Assembly (NCBI RefSeq): GCF_000516985.1
Contig: NW_006917091.1
Coordinates: 2,811,022 to 2,875,021 of the forward strand
DNA: 64,000 nt
Direction of reading: 5' to 3'
Origin: Pestalotiopsis fici W106-1
Lineage: Eukaryota; Ascomycota; Sordariomycetes; Amphisphaeriales; Sporocadaceae
Shown piece by piece: positions 24,388-35,444 of this stretch. The notes beneath the pieces were generated by a model, which was not told where the DNA came from, ran no database searches, and worked only from the letters and a program-made list of their open reading frames with translations. The translations under genes and the position numbers were made by a program. Each line of letters begins with the position of its first letter. Position 1 is the stretch's first letter.

Positions 24388-25460
24388 ATGCAACACAATA
24401 AGCATATCGTCCTAGTCACAGGCTGCACCGACGGTTCGGCAGGAGCCGCTCTGGCTCGGCACTTTCATATCCGTGGCTGTCGCGTATTCGCAGCGGCGCG
24501 AAGCCTCGACAAGATGCAGAGCCTGGCAGATCTCGGCATGGACACGCTCGCCATGGACGTCTTGCAGCCGGCCCAGATTACCGCCGCTGTGGACGCTGTT
24601 CGCTCGGCCACGGGTGGTAGACTGGATATCCTTGTGAATAATGCCGCCGTGTTTAACCTCATGCCTCTGGCCGATCAAGACTTGGATGATGCTAGGGCTA
24701 GTACGTTGCTCCGCAATTTTCTTTTTGGTTTCTCACACTTGTACTGGAAATAAGGATAAGGAATCTTTCATGGTTATTCTCATCAGGGGTCCACTACTCT
24801 CAGTAATCCCATGAGACTTGTTGATCCTACGTATCATCCATGAGTCTCCACTTAACTTTAACCCAATTTCTCAATGGAGAAAAGATCTTTACTAAATATA
24901 GTATATCCATAGTGTTCAACGTCAACGTCTTTGGCATGCTGGCCGTAACTCAGGCATTTCTGCCTCTGCTGACAGCTACCGCGGCAGTCGGAGGACGACC
25001 CCTCGTTGCCAATGTTGGCAGCATCTCGGCGCAGGCCGAGCCCGTGTTCCAGGGCATATACGCAGCCAGCAAGGCGGCCGTCGCGGCCATGAGCGGAGTC
25101 ATGCGCAAGGAGCTTGCGCCGCTGGGCATCCGGGTCGTCACCATTGTATCGGGGGCAGTAGCCACCAACTTTAAGCAAGGGAATAAGCCGTGGCGGGTTC
25201 CAGAGGGTAGCCTGTACTCGGCGCTGGCTGGCGACATTGAGAGCAAACAGTCGGCGGGGTCTAGCTACGCCATGGAGCCTGATGATTATGCAAAGAAGGT
25301 TGTTGGGGACTTGCTTGGGGTGAATCCTGGGCCGGCCATCTTTCGTGGCAGATTTTCATCAGCAGTATGGCTCTTGAGTTGGTTTGGGCGGTATGGCATG
25401 CTGGATTCCATGGAAATCAGGGATGCTGGACTAAACATAGTGAAATATCCCGAGATTTAA
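24388..25460 (+). CDS. Short-chain dehydrogenase/reductase (Ayr1-like)
   Basis: Exons 24388-24700 and 24913-25460 give 286 aa; the intron (212 bp) splits a Met codon (DDARA-M-FNVNVFG). Classical SDR features are in order: the cofactor loop [20 protein letters not shown] at the second strand (an Arg that suits NADPH), LDILVNNAAVFN (NNAG-type motif with Ala for Gly), FNVNVFGMLAVTQAFLP, then catalytic Ser in NVGSISA and YAASKAA (YxxxK). The overall pattern resembles fungal 1-acyl dihydroxyacetone phosphate reductases, which make lysophosphatidate in lipid droplets and ER, but the substrate cannot be fixed from sequence. The C-terminal segment (SSAVWLLSWFGRYGMLDSM) is partly hydrophobic. No pathway partners are adjacent. 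Confidence 0.85.
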
Positions 25461-25661
25461 TCTATTTTTCTCTTTTTCTCTTTTTCTCTTTTTCTCTTTT
25501 TCTCTTTTTCTCTTATTCTCTTATAATCACAATTGGATTATGCAAACCCAAACCACATTCATATACTATCACGAACCCGTTGCTCGTGTGCCCTAGCCTT
25601 ATCTCTTTCCCTTTTATACTAAGCAATTCGCCTCTCAGCCCGTTTCCTATTCCGATGGCTC
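25461..25661. repeat. TTTTTCTC simple repeat and flank
   Basis: Some six to seven copies of a TTTTTCTC-like unit follow directly after the dehydrogenase stop codon (about 25463-25515). The rest is unremarkable. Confidence 0.75.
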
Positions 25662-25814
25662 TGGTATGGTGTCCTATGGGGTCTGTTTAGTGGTGTAAAG
25701 AAGGATGTATTAATCAAGTCCTCCTTACGGGAGGACTACTTATGTGTGGCTTGACTGCAAGCTGGGTGGGGCACGAGCTAGCCACGTGAGTGGCTGGCCG
25801 TGGCCCCCCCGGGC
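25662..25814 (+). repeat. Right arm of the ~150-bp inverted repeat
   Basis: Inverted match to positions 1-168, with the same hairpins and a C-run at the distal end (GGCCCCCCCGGGC). The decayed RING-family gene ends directly at the C-rich border, so the element may have inserted at the 3' end of that gene. Confidence 0.85.
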
Positions 25815-26880
25815 TTCACGCATCAGGCTCCAAGTTTCTTGAACCTGAGACGTAAACCGTGCCAACATTTCACCATAACGTCTTTCTGCCCTTTCACGAG
25901 CTGCAATGGCGTCGGCGAGCTCTGCATTATGCACAGGGACAGGTGAAGCGTCGACGACAGGATCAGGTGAGTCGTCAACGACATGGTTGAAGTCAGGAGG
26001 ATACATAGAGGCTGGCAGGTCGACGATCTCAGCGTCGCCGAAGGCGCCTTCACGCTGGAGCTCCAGAATAGGTGTCATATCGTAATACCAAAAGAATGGC
26101 AATTCGGGCTCCGTATCAGACGCAGGGTCTCGTGGGTCGACGACAACAACAAAGTTGTCGAAGTCTCACCTGAGCCGATGTGTGAAGGGGGAACTGAAGA
26201 CGAGATGATCGAGGAAGCATTGAAAGTTGTTTGAGTTGATCTCTAGTCTACAAAAGAGAGGTGCTGAAGAGCGACTATATACCCAAGCAGGTGATCTGCG
26301 GTGGGTACTGACTACGTCAGTACGACACGAAGGTTACAGCATTCTGGTACGCCACAACAGGTTCCATATTGTAAAAAACCCACGCCGGCCATTGAAACTC
26401 CTCGTCAGACGGAGAGGCTTGTGGGTGCGGTGGAGCTCCATCCGCGTAAAGCAGATGATGGTTGTCGACAACAGGAGCAGGCGAAGCGTCAACGACAGGA
26501 GCAGACGGAAAGGCTTGTAGGTCGACGACAACACAGTCGTCCTAATATCCTTCCGGTATAATAGGTTCCATATCGTCATCATAGAACGCCGGCCATTCAG
26601 GCTTCACATCAGACGGGGGGGCTTGTGGGTCCCCGGGGGGGGGGGGGGGGCATCCGCGAGAGGCAGAGACTGGATGTCGACAACAGGAACAGGTGAATGG
26701 TTGACGATAGAGGCTCGATATAGCGGATAGCACTTTCGATTTGCTGCCGCCTATTGAATTCCAACTTCGGTCGATCCGGAGAGGAGACTTCTTTGATTTT
26801 GACACAGACCCAGCCCTTTCAACTGCTGATCCTATCGACAATTGTTTCCGCAGACTCAACGAATTTATCAACGGCAATAT
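25815..26880 (-). pseudogene. Decayed RING-finger gene with tandem proline-rich repeats
   Basis: Read on the minus strand, the second half of a RING finger is visible at about 26740 as RKCYPLYRASIVNHSPVPVV. The intact relative at 45.9 kb reads NRECCPVCRASVVNHSPAPV, so two Cys are changed to Tyr by TGC/TGT to TAC/TAT. Downstream come at least three degenerate units of the pattern PVVD..L.LADG.PP.PQAPSD..EWPAFYDDMEPI: around 26700-26530, 26500-26330 and 26160-26030. Frameshifts, one at a run of 16 G (26635-26650), and stops separate them. The final segment (VVDASPVPVHNAELADAIAA, then RERAERRYGEMLARFTSQVQ) is helical and charged. A RING E3 ubiquitin ligase ancestor is inferred from the CPxC half-motif and the relatives; the first half of the ring is not found here. 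Confidence 0.65.
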
Positions 26881-27154
26881 TGATTAATATAGACCACCAA
26901 GTATAACTGAATTTTGTACCCACAGCACCGACTGCTGAAAGCCAAGCCCAAAAGGCTTTGAGACAAGAACCGAGATATAATACAGCTTGACGGTGTAAAC
27001 AAGTCCCCCAAACGCCATCTGATGCAACTTTCAATCATATCTGTCGTCCCATTTGCCATTTTTAAACGACCCGGTAAATGCATGGATGTCAAAATCATTT
27101 TGCGTCTTGGGAATTTTCATCCGCCCTCCCCATCTTGTACAGTAAAACAAAAAC

Positions 27155-28589
27155 TTAGATCCTGTTGTGATCATCATGCGACGTTGACGCACGGTCGTCG
27201 CGAGTGCTAAAGTCGTCCGTGGGACTCAGCTGATTCCTGTCCTTGGTGATTGCTGTGGAGCTCTCAGTCGTGTTCAGGCCGCCTTCGGGTCTCTGTCTAT
27301 ACCGCATGCCGCGAAGCTCAATATCATTGGCGTAACTTGCTGCAAGCCCTTCCTCCTCATCACCCGGTCGAATCCAGTGCTTCTTGTCCGTCGCCCACGA
27401 GTACACTCCCACTCCGGCCCAGAACGACTTATCGGGGCTGCGAGGTGCCCATGCCCAACCAGCGCCTGAAGAAATCGGTAAATGGTAGTAGCGGAATGAA
27501 AACCAAGCCGTAATGATACCAATGATGAATCCAAAGAGAATATCGAAGCCATGGTGTCTAAAGTCGTACCATCGGGAACTGGCAATGAAAATGGCCAGGA
27601 AGAAAGGGATCAGAGTCAGCACGAGGAGGTAGATTGGAGGTGCTGCCGCTTGTCTTCTGACTGCTAGAACAGAGGAACCGTGCGATGCAATCTGCTTGGC
27701 CACGGAAGGATCGCCAGGACTCGAAAGCTCGTCTGTGGCGTGCGACAGGGGATTGTAAGAAGAGTTGGCTCCAGCGGCTCCGCCATTGTGTCGTGACGGA
27801 AAGGCAACCGCACTCGACTCGGCCGAATATCCCGAGGTCGCCACAAAGGGAATGACGACGGAGAACTTGCTGGCGAGGAAAAAGGATAGATAGATGAGAC
27901 CAGCAGCAGCCGAGGAGGAGTGGCCAGAAGGATAACTCCGGAATCCGTCGTCGAGTAGACTAGAGTCTGTATTCTGGCAGATGGCTGCAGAGACGAGCCC
28001 ACTAAGATTACCGTGGCCACCATTGTTGAGCACATAGTATTTGGCGACATTTTCATAGTCGGGTTGACATCTCGAAAGCAGATCCGGGCGCGGTTTGCCA
28101 AACATGTTCTTCATGCCACTGGTGATGAACCAGGCGCCGCATAGAGACATGGCCAGTCCCAGCCATCCTGCATGCAGCTCCCAGAGCTTGCGCTTCCAGA
28201 TGAGGGACTGAGGGGTTCCCTTGGGGACGGTAGGTCCCGGCACAAAGATCAAGGTCACGATCAAGATGATGGCAATGGGAATAGCGGCATTGCACGTGAG
28301 CAGCAGCGCGGACGATACAGTCTCGTGCTCAGTAAAGGCGAATCTGCAAATTTGATCAATACTGAGAGGAACCCGGAACGCGACAGATTATTGAGAGAGA
28401 AACGTACCCAATGTTGGGGTCATCGAGGCGAAAAGGGCGCTTATTGGGCGTGACATTGCCCAGGATGGTCCCCACCACGCCGGCGGCTATCAAGCAGAGC
28501 CAGTCCGTCACATACGAGGCGAGAAGGACGAAAGCAAAGCCGCGTTTTCGAGGTTTGGGCGCCGTAGACGGCGTGTCGTAGTCGGTCAT
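27155..28589 (-). CDS. PAP2-family lipid phosphatase (diacylglycerol pyrophosphate phosphatase type)
   Basis: Removes phosphate from diacylglycerol pyrophosphate, phosphatidate or related lipids in membranes. Exons 28589-28408 and 28343-27155 give 456 aa; the intron splits a Gly codon (PNI-G-FAFTEH). All three PAP2 motifs are present in order: KNMFGKPRP (KxxxxxxRP), PSGH in DGFRSYPSGHSSS, and SRWYDFRHHGFD (SRxxxxxHxxxD). Five to six hydrophobic helices surround them (FVLLASYVTDWLCLIAAGVV, then IPIAIILIVTLIFVPG, YLLVLTLIPFFLAIFIAS, ILFGFIIGIITAWFSF). A loop of about 80 residues between motifs 2 and 3 is longer than in yeast Dpp1 and Ser/Ala-rich. The hydrophilic C-terminal tail is typical of filamentous fungi. 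An in-frame upstream ATG-like extension exists but the MTDYD start fits the family. Confidence 0.9.
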
Positions 28590-31500
28590 TTTGCGATAGG
28601 GTTGGTAACTGGAAGGGGAAAAGACGTGGAGAGGATTGCGGATGTCCTCTCGCATTTCAATAAATGTTTTAGAGTGAGCGCCCACTGGATGGATGGCGCT
28701 CGGGGCAGTCTCACAACCAATCTCTTGACACCTTTTTTTGTTGGTTCCCCCAGGGATGGAATCAAATCAAAATCAATCGCTTTGATTTCTCCAATAAATC
28801 GATAGACTGGCAAATTGAACCCCCGAGATTCCGGCGCCAGCGCAACTTAATAATACCAAGAAGCAGGCAGATATGCAGGCTGTGCAGTAGTAGAGGAATT
28901 TGATACGAAGAGAGTAGAAGGGACAAGACCCAAGATCAACAAGAAAAAAAAATGCGCCCCCAGACTAGTAGTCTCGGCAGTGAGTACTCCTGCTACTGCT
29001 GAATGTATGGGACGGTCAAGGAATTCTTTCTTAATGCGCGTTTATGCACTGCGACAAGGGAATGGAATGCTGCGAGTGCCTAAAGGGACGACGACGAGGA
29101 AAAAAAAAAGAGGTTCAATGAAGAATGGAGCCACAGTAGGTAAGGAATTGGATCTTTCATCAATCTACATAGATGAGCTACAGGGTACGAGATGATTTGG
29201 ACCCCCCATCCATCCATCAGCCAGGTGCATATGCTGCTCCTCCCATTGAATTGAAACACTCCTTTTGCATATAAAGAGGGATCCTCCCCCAGACAGAGGG
29301 AAAAAAGGGGACACCCATCCGTGGACACGCTGCTGAGTCGCTGACAAGTAGCCGGCCACCGGGACATGGCAGAACAAAGCACAAAGCTGTTGGCTGCGCC
29401 TTGAACTAAAACAAACGGGAGGTCAAATTGGGTAAAGGTCCTCGTGCTTGGCTTCTTAGCCGACGTATGCCCAGGCTAGGGGACCACTGTAGCCTGCGCT
29501 CCTAGTGGCTCAAACTGTGCCGTGAGAATAAAGATTGACAGAGGCGCCGTACCATCTTGGCAAGTCAGGCGTCTGTGAACGTGGCTGTGTCCCTTCTCCG
29601 TGCGGCCGCCATTTAAAATGGAAGAGGAGGAGAGAAAAAAAGGTTAATTTGACACGTACCGTGTGTACCTTGCTGACCAAACCCTCTGAATGCACCTACC
29701 GTATAGACACATTTGCTACTTTGACTTTGATTACTTACTACACTCGGGCACAAGAGGTGTTGGCGATTCGGCGGTTCGGCTGCGTTGGAGACGGCGGCGG
29801 CGGCGGCGACGGCAAAGGCGGTGCCGGCACTTGTGCATGGCACAGGGGTCAGTACACTATAAGCATTGGAATTGGCCTACCCCGTGAGCCACAACGACGA
29901 CGACGATGAAGAGGGCAGCAATGCCTATGGTGACCAACGAGCCGCAGAACTTGTCATACCTCGGTCCAGATAGGTTGTATTAGAATCGCAGACTTTGGAA
30001 TACGTATCCACCTAAACCAACAAGTCAGACGGTGCCGACAGTCTTATTTGCAACCCAAACCTAGGTCGGTACCGTAGAGAATTGATGTGTGCAATGAATG
30101 CCTCTGCGACTGAAATAGGTAATGCCTTCCCCAAAGCAGGCGTCAGCACAGGGGCAATGCCAATGGTCGCGCAAGACAAATGCGAATCGCCACGGTAGAT
30201 GGATGGATGTTGCAACATTGGCTACGGACGTCTTTCGAGAGTAAGGTAGAAAAAGAGCTTTGGAGAATTGTAGACCACATGTCCAGAATAAATGATGGCA
30301 AGGCTTCAGTGTTGCATTCTCTCCTGCGCGACGACATAGATATCGCAGGCTTGTTAGGCTTTGAGCTCACTGGACTGGACCCCTGGCGGGCCATTATCCT
30401 CAGCCCCAGCTGTTCCCCGTCAGCTAAGCCCGACAATCCGATCGATTCGCTATAATTAGAGCAGCTATCGACCGCAGTTGAGGGCTCGTTCCGAACGGGA
30501 TAGACATGTTTTTGATATTCTTTCATACATGTCGCGTATGGCGTATTGTTAAAAGTTGTATTGTTCAGTCGTTTGGGAGCTCATCTACATCTCAAAGTTC
30601 CCGTGGGCGACCAGACGCCTCATTTTATTATTCAGGGACTGGTTGCGAAATACAGCTCCCCGAGCTCCCCTAACTAGTCCCTTGGCGACTCCATAGCCAG
30701 GCACTGAGCGTCGCCTTTGCTTCTCCTTGTCCCTTCCATTAGCATCAAACATGGAAAATTGGGTCTTCCAATTCACCACGCGTCTCACCTGAGACTTGAA
30801 AGAACTCTAGGCCCATGGAAGAAGAGGTCTGGGTGTCATGTCACGCCGCGACCAGTGCGCAGCGCTTCCTTGTGGTAGATCTCCCGAATCTCGAATCGAA
30901 ACTCTACGTACCAGAAGGTCTTTTGAGCCTCTAGACTCTTGGTATGCTAGTCTGTACATTCTCATCATCATCCTCGACTTTTGTCATATTTGAGCACAGC
31001 ACCGTGCCAACTCGCTCGGACACACCTCCATCATCAGCCAGGAAATAACATGAAATGTCAGCTCCGATCAAACCATGTTTGCTTTTCTTCTACGCAAGCC
31101 AAACGTCCAACTTGAGCGCCACGACCGTGATTGTACATGGCTTGTCACATTAAAAAGAAGAATATCGAGCCACGCATATCCCACATGGCCCATGATCCAC
31201 ACGCAAACCGTCTTCACCATCCAAGTGGCTGCAGATTATATCCGAGGACCGAGATGCAGTTTTCGTCGGCCGACATCAGAAAGATGCGTAGAGATGCGGC
31301 TGCCCGATATTAGCTGAAGAGACTCACGAGGCCTTGAGCAGGGAATAGTGACGATGCTCATTCCATGACGCCCCAGCCTTGCATCACCCGCTCAACCGTG
31401 ACATTGCTTCTCCAGCATCATGTCGAAAGTCGTATTCGCCAGTCAATATAATCTGCACGACAAGACGCACATGTACAACGCAGAGCAGCGCAAATTGGCT

Positions 31501-32365
31501 CGACGTTACGAGTCCGCCACAAGCTCATTCGTCCAATGCTTTTTCTTTACTCGTCTGATCTATGCAAATGCCTGCAGATGGGCCAGGACAAGGGGACCGC
31601 CAACCTAGTGTAGATGCAACCGTTCACTTGCTTTTCTACGCTGATCGCCAATTCGCACCACCGTCGACCAGCGTTTGGGATTCTTGCCCATGGCTGGCAA
31701 AGGCGGTCGCCGCAACCTGAACTCTTGCACATCCGAGTGTTCTACCGTCTCTTCGACTGCCGCACTGGCTCCAGACCACCCCATCGTTCCCCCCCCCCCA
31801 GAAAAGTGACCTAGCTGCTAACTATCTAGTTAAAGTCGACCGGCAACATCTGAGCCCAAGAGATACTGTGGGTCGTCTTCGTATTCTTCAACTAACCATT
31901 GTTTCGACTCATCCTCCGTCTGTTATATACACCGGAACTAGGATTATCTGCAAGGGACGAGAACTCTAGACTTTCCGATATTGCTCAACGGCCAATGGGA
32001 GAAGAGACTCTCGAGCCGTCTATTGTCCCAATGATGGCATACCTCGACGGTAGGGCTTCGGTAACCTTACCCGAATTGTTAGACTCCATCAGTGCTCAAC
32101 AGTATTCCACAGTGCCCCTCGAATATAGATCAAGACTCACTAGGAGGGCCATCACGTCTTGTCATTGTGCATCGTCCAAATATGTCCATGCATCCTTGTC
32201 GCGGTCAGTTCGCTACCACGGCCTCGGGAATCTATAAACACCCATTGATGCCTCGATGCAAAAGGTGCCACTCTCTCTGTCATTCCAACAAGCCTTGACG
32301 TGCATTTGGCTGTATCATACCCTCCTTGCTACACACACTCGCTCGCTTGATACTCTATATTCACC
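28590..32365. other. 3.8-kb region with no firm gene
   Basis: Several short frames exist but none has family features. The best is the plus-strand frame at 30180-30455 (listed apart). There is a GGC-type repeat at about 29787-29815 and a CAACGACGACGACGATGA stretch at about 29891-29910. The last 100 bp form the promoter of the chitin deacetylase. Confidence 0.45.
30180..30455 (+). CDS. Possible small protein, 91 aa
   Basis: An ATG-started frame with a balanced composition (WRIVDHMSRINDGKASVLHS, then LLRDDIDIAGLLGFELTGLD). No family is recognised and the codon use is not decisive. It overlaps an equally long antisense frame, so it may be chance. Confidence 0.2.
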   Translation: MRIATVDGWMLQHWLRTSFESKVEKELWRIVDHMSRINDGKASVLHSLLRDDIDIAGLLGFELTGLDPWRAIILSPSCSPSAKPDNPIDSL

Positions 32366-34133
32366 ATGCGTGGTCTTACTTTAATGTCTTTTACCATGGC
32401 AAGCAACCTTGCGGTTGCCTCTGCTTCCTCACTACCTATAATGCTGCGTGAAGTCTCTCCTGACATGACTTGTGGAAGTACAGGGGCTGGCACAGCTGGA
32501 TATACTTGCGAGACTGGCATGGTAGGTTGATATTTGATAACTATATCGACGAATGGTATATACTGACTACATGTTTTAGTGCTGCTCGCAATAGTGAGTT
32601 GTCCAAGGAACACCATCTATTTACGATACACTAACCAAGAGGCAGTGGCTATTGCGGCAACACTACCGACTATTGTAGTTCTAGTAACGGCTGCCAAGCA
32701 GCTTTTGGCGACGCTTGCATTGATGATGATGGTTCCGGCGACACTGGAGAAGACCGATGTGGTCCCAGTTTCAACAATGCCGTGTGCGCTTCAACCGAGT
32801 GCTGCTCTGCTGAAGGGTAGGACATGGCCTAGATTTTGACAACAAGAACAACGACTGATGGTTTCCAGGTATTGTGGCACAACGGTTGACCACTGCAAGG
32901 CTCCTGATTGTTTATTCAACTATGGACCGGCCTGCGATGCCAACAAGATTCCTTCGGGAACCAACACTTCGACCTTGACGCGATCCAAGCTCGGCAGTAT
33001 AGCATATGGCGGTGCTGGCATCTATAGTTGCGAGACTGCGGGTACCGTGGCCATCACCTACGATGACGGCCCGAGTGGCTACACCAGCGACCTTCTCGAT
33101 CTCCTGGCCAAGTACAACGCCAAGGCCACCTTTTTCATCACTGGCAACAACAATGGCAAGGGAGAGATTGACAACGCCAGTCTTGCCTGGCCCGCCGTGA
33201 TCCAGCGCCAGCACGCTGATGGACACCAAATCGCCTCCCACACCTGGTCTCACGCCGATCTCAGCAACATCACCTCGCTTCAGCGCAAGAACGAAATGAT
33301 CAAGAACGAAATGGCCCTCCGCAACATTCTCGGCTTCATCCCAACATACATGCGACCGCCATACTCTTCCTGCACGGCCGAGAGTGGCTGCGAGTCCGAC
33401 CTGGCCGACCTGGGCTACCACGTCGTCTACTTTGACCTCGACACTCAAGACTACCTGCACGACAGCCCCGATCTGATCCAAACGTCCAAGGACATTGTCG
33501 ATCAGTTCTTTGACGGCCATGTCGCCTCGGACTTTGATGCCCTGGCCATTGGGCACGACATTCACTACCAGACCGTCTACAACCTGACCGAGTACATGCT
33601 CAAGGAGATACAGTCGCTCAACTACACGGCCCTGACGGTGGGCGAGTGTCTCGGCGACCCGGTCGAGAACTGGTACCGCGTCGACTCGAGCACCAGCGTC
33701 ATTTCGAGCAGAGTAAGTTCCACTGCCAGCGCAACGTCTTCTGCCAAGACCAGTAGCACTGCCACTTCTGCCGTTGCCTCGACGCTGAGCAGCGTCCTCA
33801 CAACCACTACCCGTGCTGCAAGCAGCAGTACTCTCGTGAGCCCTACAACCACCACTGCCAGAGCCTCTAGCACTACTACCACTGCTTCCGCTCCTACCAC
33901 TACTAGCACGAATAACAACTCTTCGTCCTCAGGTTAGTCCCCTTGTTCGTCTGATGTTCCTCGTCAGAATCCTATTGTCTTGCCCGATTAGCACTCTCAT
34001 TCGTGACATTTCACTATCTTTTTTTTTTCATGATCTGTACACGTAAAAGTGCATCATGACTAACAAAAAGCTAACTGCAGGATTTCTAGGCACTTTCTGG
34101 GACTGGCTGAAAGGCATCTTTGGGCGTCACTAA
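32366..34133 (+). CDS. Chitin deacetylase with two chitin-binding (CBM18) modules
   Basis: A secreted carbohydrate esterase family 4 enzyme that removes acetyl groups from chitin, making chitosan. Exons 32366-32521, 32580-32593, 32646-32816, 32869-33932 and 34081-34133 give 485 aa with all phases consistent. A signal peptide (MRGLTLMSFTMASNLAVASA) comes first. CBM18 module 1 (TCETGMCCSQYGYCGNTTDY, then C) and module 2 (CASTECCSAEGYCGTTVDHC) follow. The NodB domain starts at about residue 150 with AITYDDGPS (catalytic Asp and metal-binding Asp), then HQIASHTWSH (HxxxH metal site), MRPPYSS, VVYFDLDTQDY and ALAIGHD. The C-terminal ~120 residues are a Ser/Thr-rich linker ending in FLGTFWDWLKGIFGRH, an amphipathic tail. 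No GPI signal is clear. Exon 2 has only 14 nt and carries CCSQ plus two bases of the next Tyr codon. The enzyme probably acts in cell-wall remodelling or in hiding chitin from a host. Confidence 0.92.
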
Positions 34134-34655
34134 AGATGCACTTGGATGATTTGGCATTCATGTCAATAAAGGTTTAGAATTGACATGAAGGGATCGAGAG
34201 AGAAAAAGTCAAGGGAGTTTACTAGTGTGTATTTGAGAAAGCAGCCATTTTTGGGTAGGGACCTTGGGCTGCAATGAAAGTATTTAACGTAATGATGAGC
34301 GAAATTGAAAATAAAATACACATGCACAAATAATGTCAAGAAATTGCTATAACGTTTGGTTACACACTCGGCTTGTAATACCCAAGCATAGTACATGTTA
34401 TACAGCGTACCAGTCCATCGCATTCGGCAAGGGAGCCATAAACCTTTTAGTATACTCCCGTCCCCATCCGCCCCACGCACCTTGAAGCAAAAATTCTGCG
34501 CAATAGTGCCAAAGTCGAATATCCACAATATGCCTCCAAACAAGACTTGTCGTCGCCCATCAACATAATTGTTAATTGTATCCCGTTTTCTCAACAACAA
34601 CCAATCACGTGGTCTTCTGACAAACAGTAGACAGTGACACATATAATCTCCCACT
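34134..34655. other. Intergenic, no gene seen
   Basis: The 3' flank of the chitin deacetylase gene and upstream region of tRNA-Phe; AT-rich, only chance frames. Confidence 0.45.
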
Positions 34656-34750
34656 GTCGCTTTAGCTCACTTGGGAGAGCGCCAGACTGAAGCCCCAAAC
34701 TTCAGGACCTTGATATCTGGAGGCACTGTGTTCGATCCACAGAAGCGACA
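34656..34750 (+). tRNA. tRNA-Phe (GAA) with a 22-nt intron
   Basis: The 7-bp acceptor stem GTCGCTT/AAGCGAC closes the cloverleaf. The D arm is GCTCACTTGGGAGAGC, the anticodon stem is CCAGA/TCTGG with loop CTGAAGA (anticodon GAA), and the T arm is CTGTGTTCGATCCACAG. The intron is 34693-34714, after the base next to the anticodon, the canonical tRNA intron site. A T-run (TTTTCTTTTT) follows as Pol III terminator. Confidence 0.93.
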
Positions 34751-35444
34751 TATCTTTTCTTTTTGCCTTTTGTGTGTCTTTTTATTTTATGCCCGCCTAT
34801 TCCATAGAGCTAACTGATTGTTAAATATTATTATTTGTAAACCCCAAAGAGAAAGCATGGGGTTTGTTTGCTCTCAATATTCGAGCTCGTTTCTTTTTAA
34901 CTATTGTTATGGCGTGTAATAATATCCATTTTCACAGAAAAATGGTCGGTCATTATACTCACTTCAAGAGACCAGAATGTATTGACCCATTCATGCCGTG
35001 ATCGAGGCCAATCGCCTAGACTCTCAAAGCATTGCATTACTACATACTATACTGCTGTGCTCAGCTACCATCCGTCACCCTCAGTGCAAGCCATTGGCTT
35101 GTATCAAATATTCCAACTCTTGTCTCCTATGTGTCCTCCTTGTGCCTTCCCCCCTCCCTTCCTTTATCCACTACTTTCCCTTCCTCTATCTGGTTTCTCT
35201 ACTGTTCCATGGGACGTTGCAAGTTCTTGGGAAAGGGCAAATGCGCATTCGCAGAGCGTCATGTTTTGTATGTATTCCTACTAGTCAACTTGGGTGAAAG
35301 TTTGAAGCGCACTCGTATGATTCTTCCAGTTGTGGAATGTCTCGAGACAGCCCAGCAGACCGTCGAAGAAAAGGCCAAGTTGGGGCACAACAATGCCAAC
35401 GCTAAGCATGATACAGTCCATCTTGTAACGTAAACGTGATGGAA
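34751..35444. other. Intergenic, no gene seen
   Basis: Region between tRNA-Phe and the 3' end of the large disordered-protein gene. Contains a CT-rich stretch at about 35120-35210. Confidence 0.45.

Noticed and set aside
32912..33565. Minus-strand frame of 217 residues
   Set aside because: Antisense to the NodB domain of the chitin deacetylase, whose motifs are clear on the plus strand.
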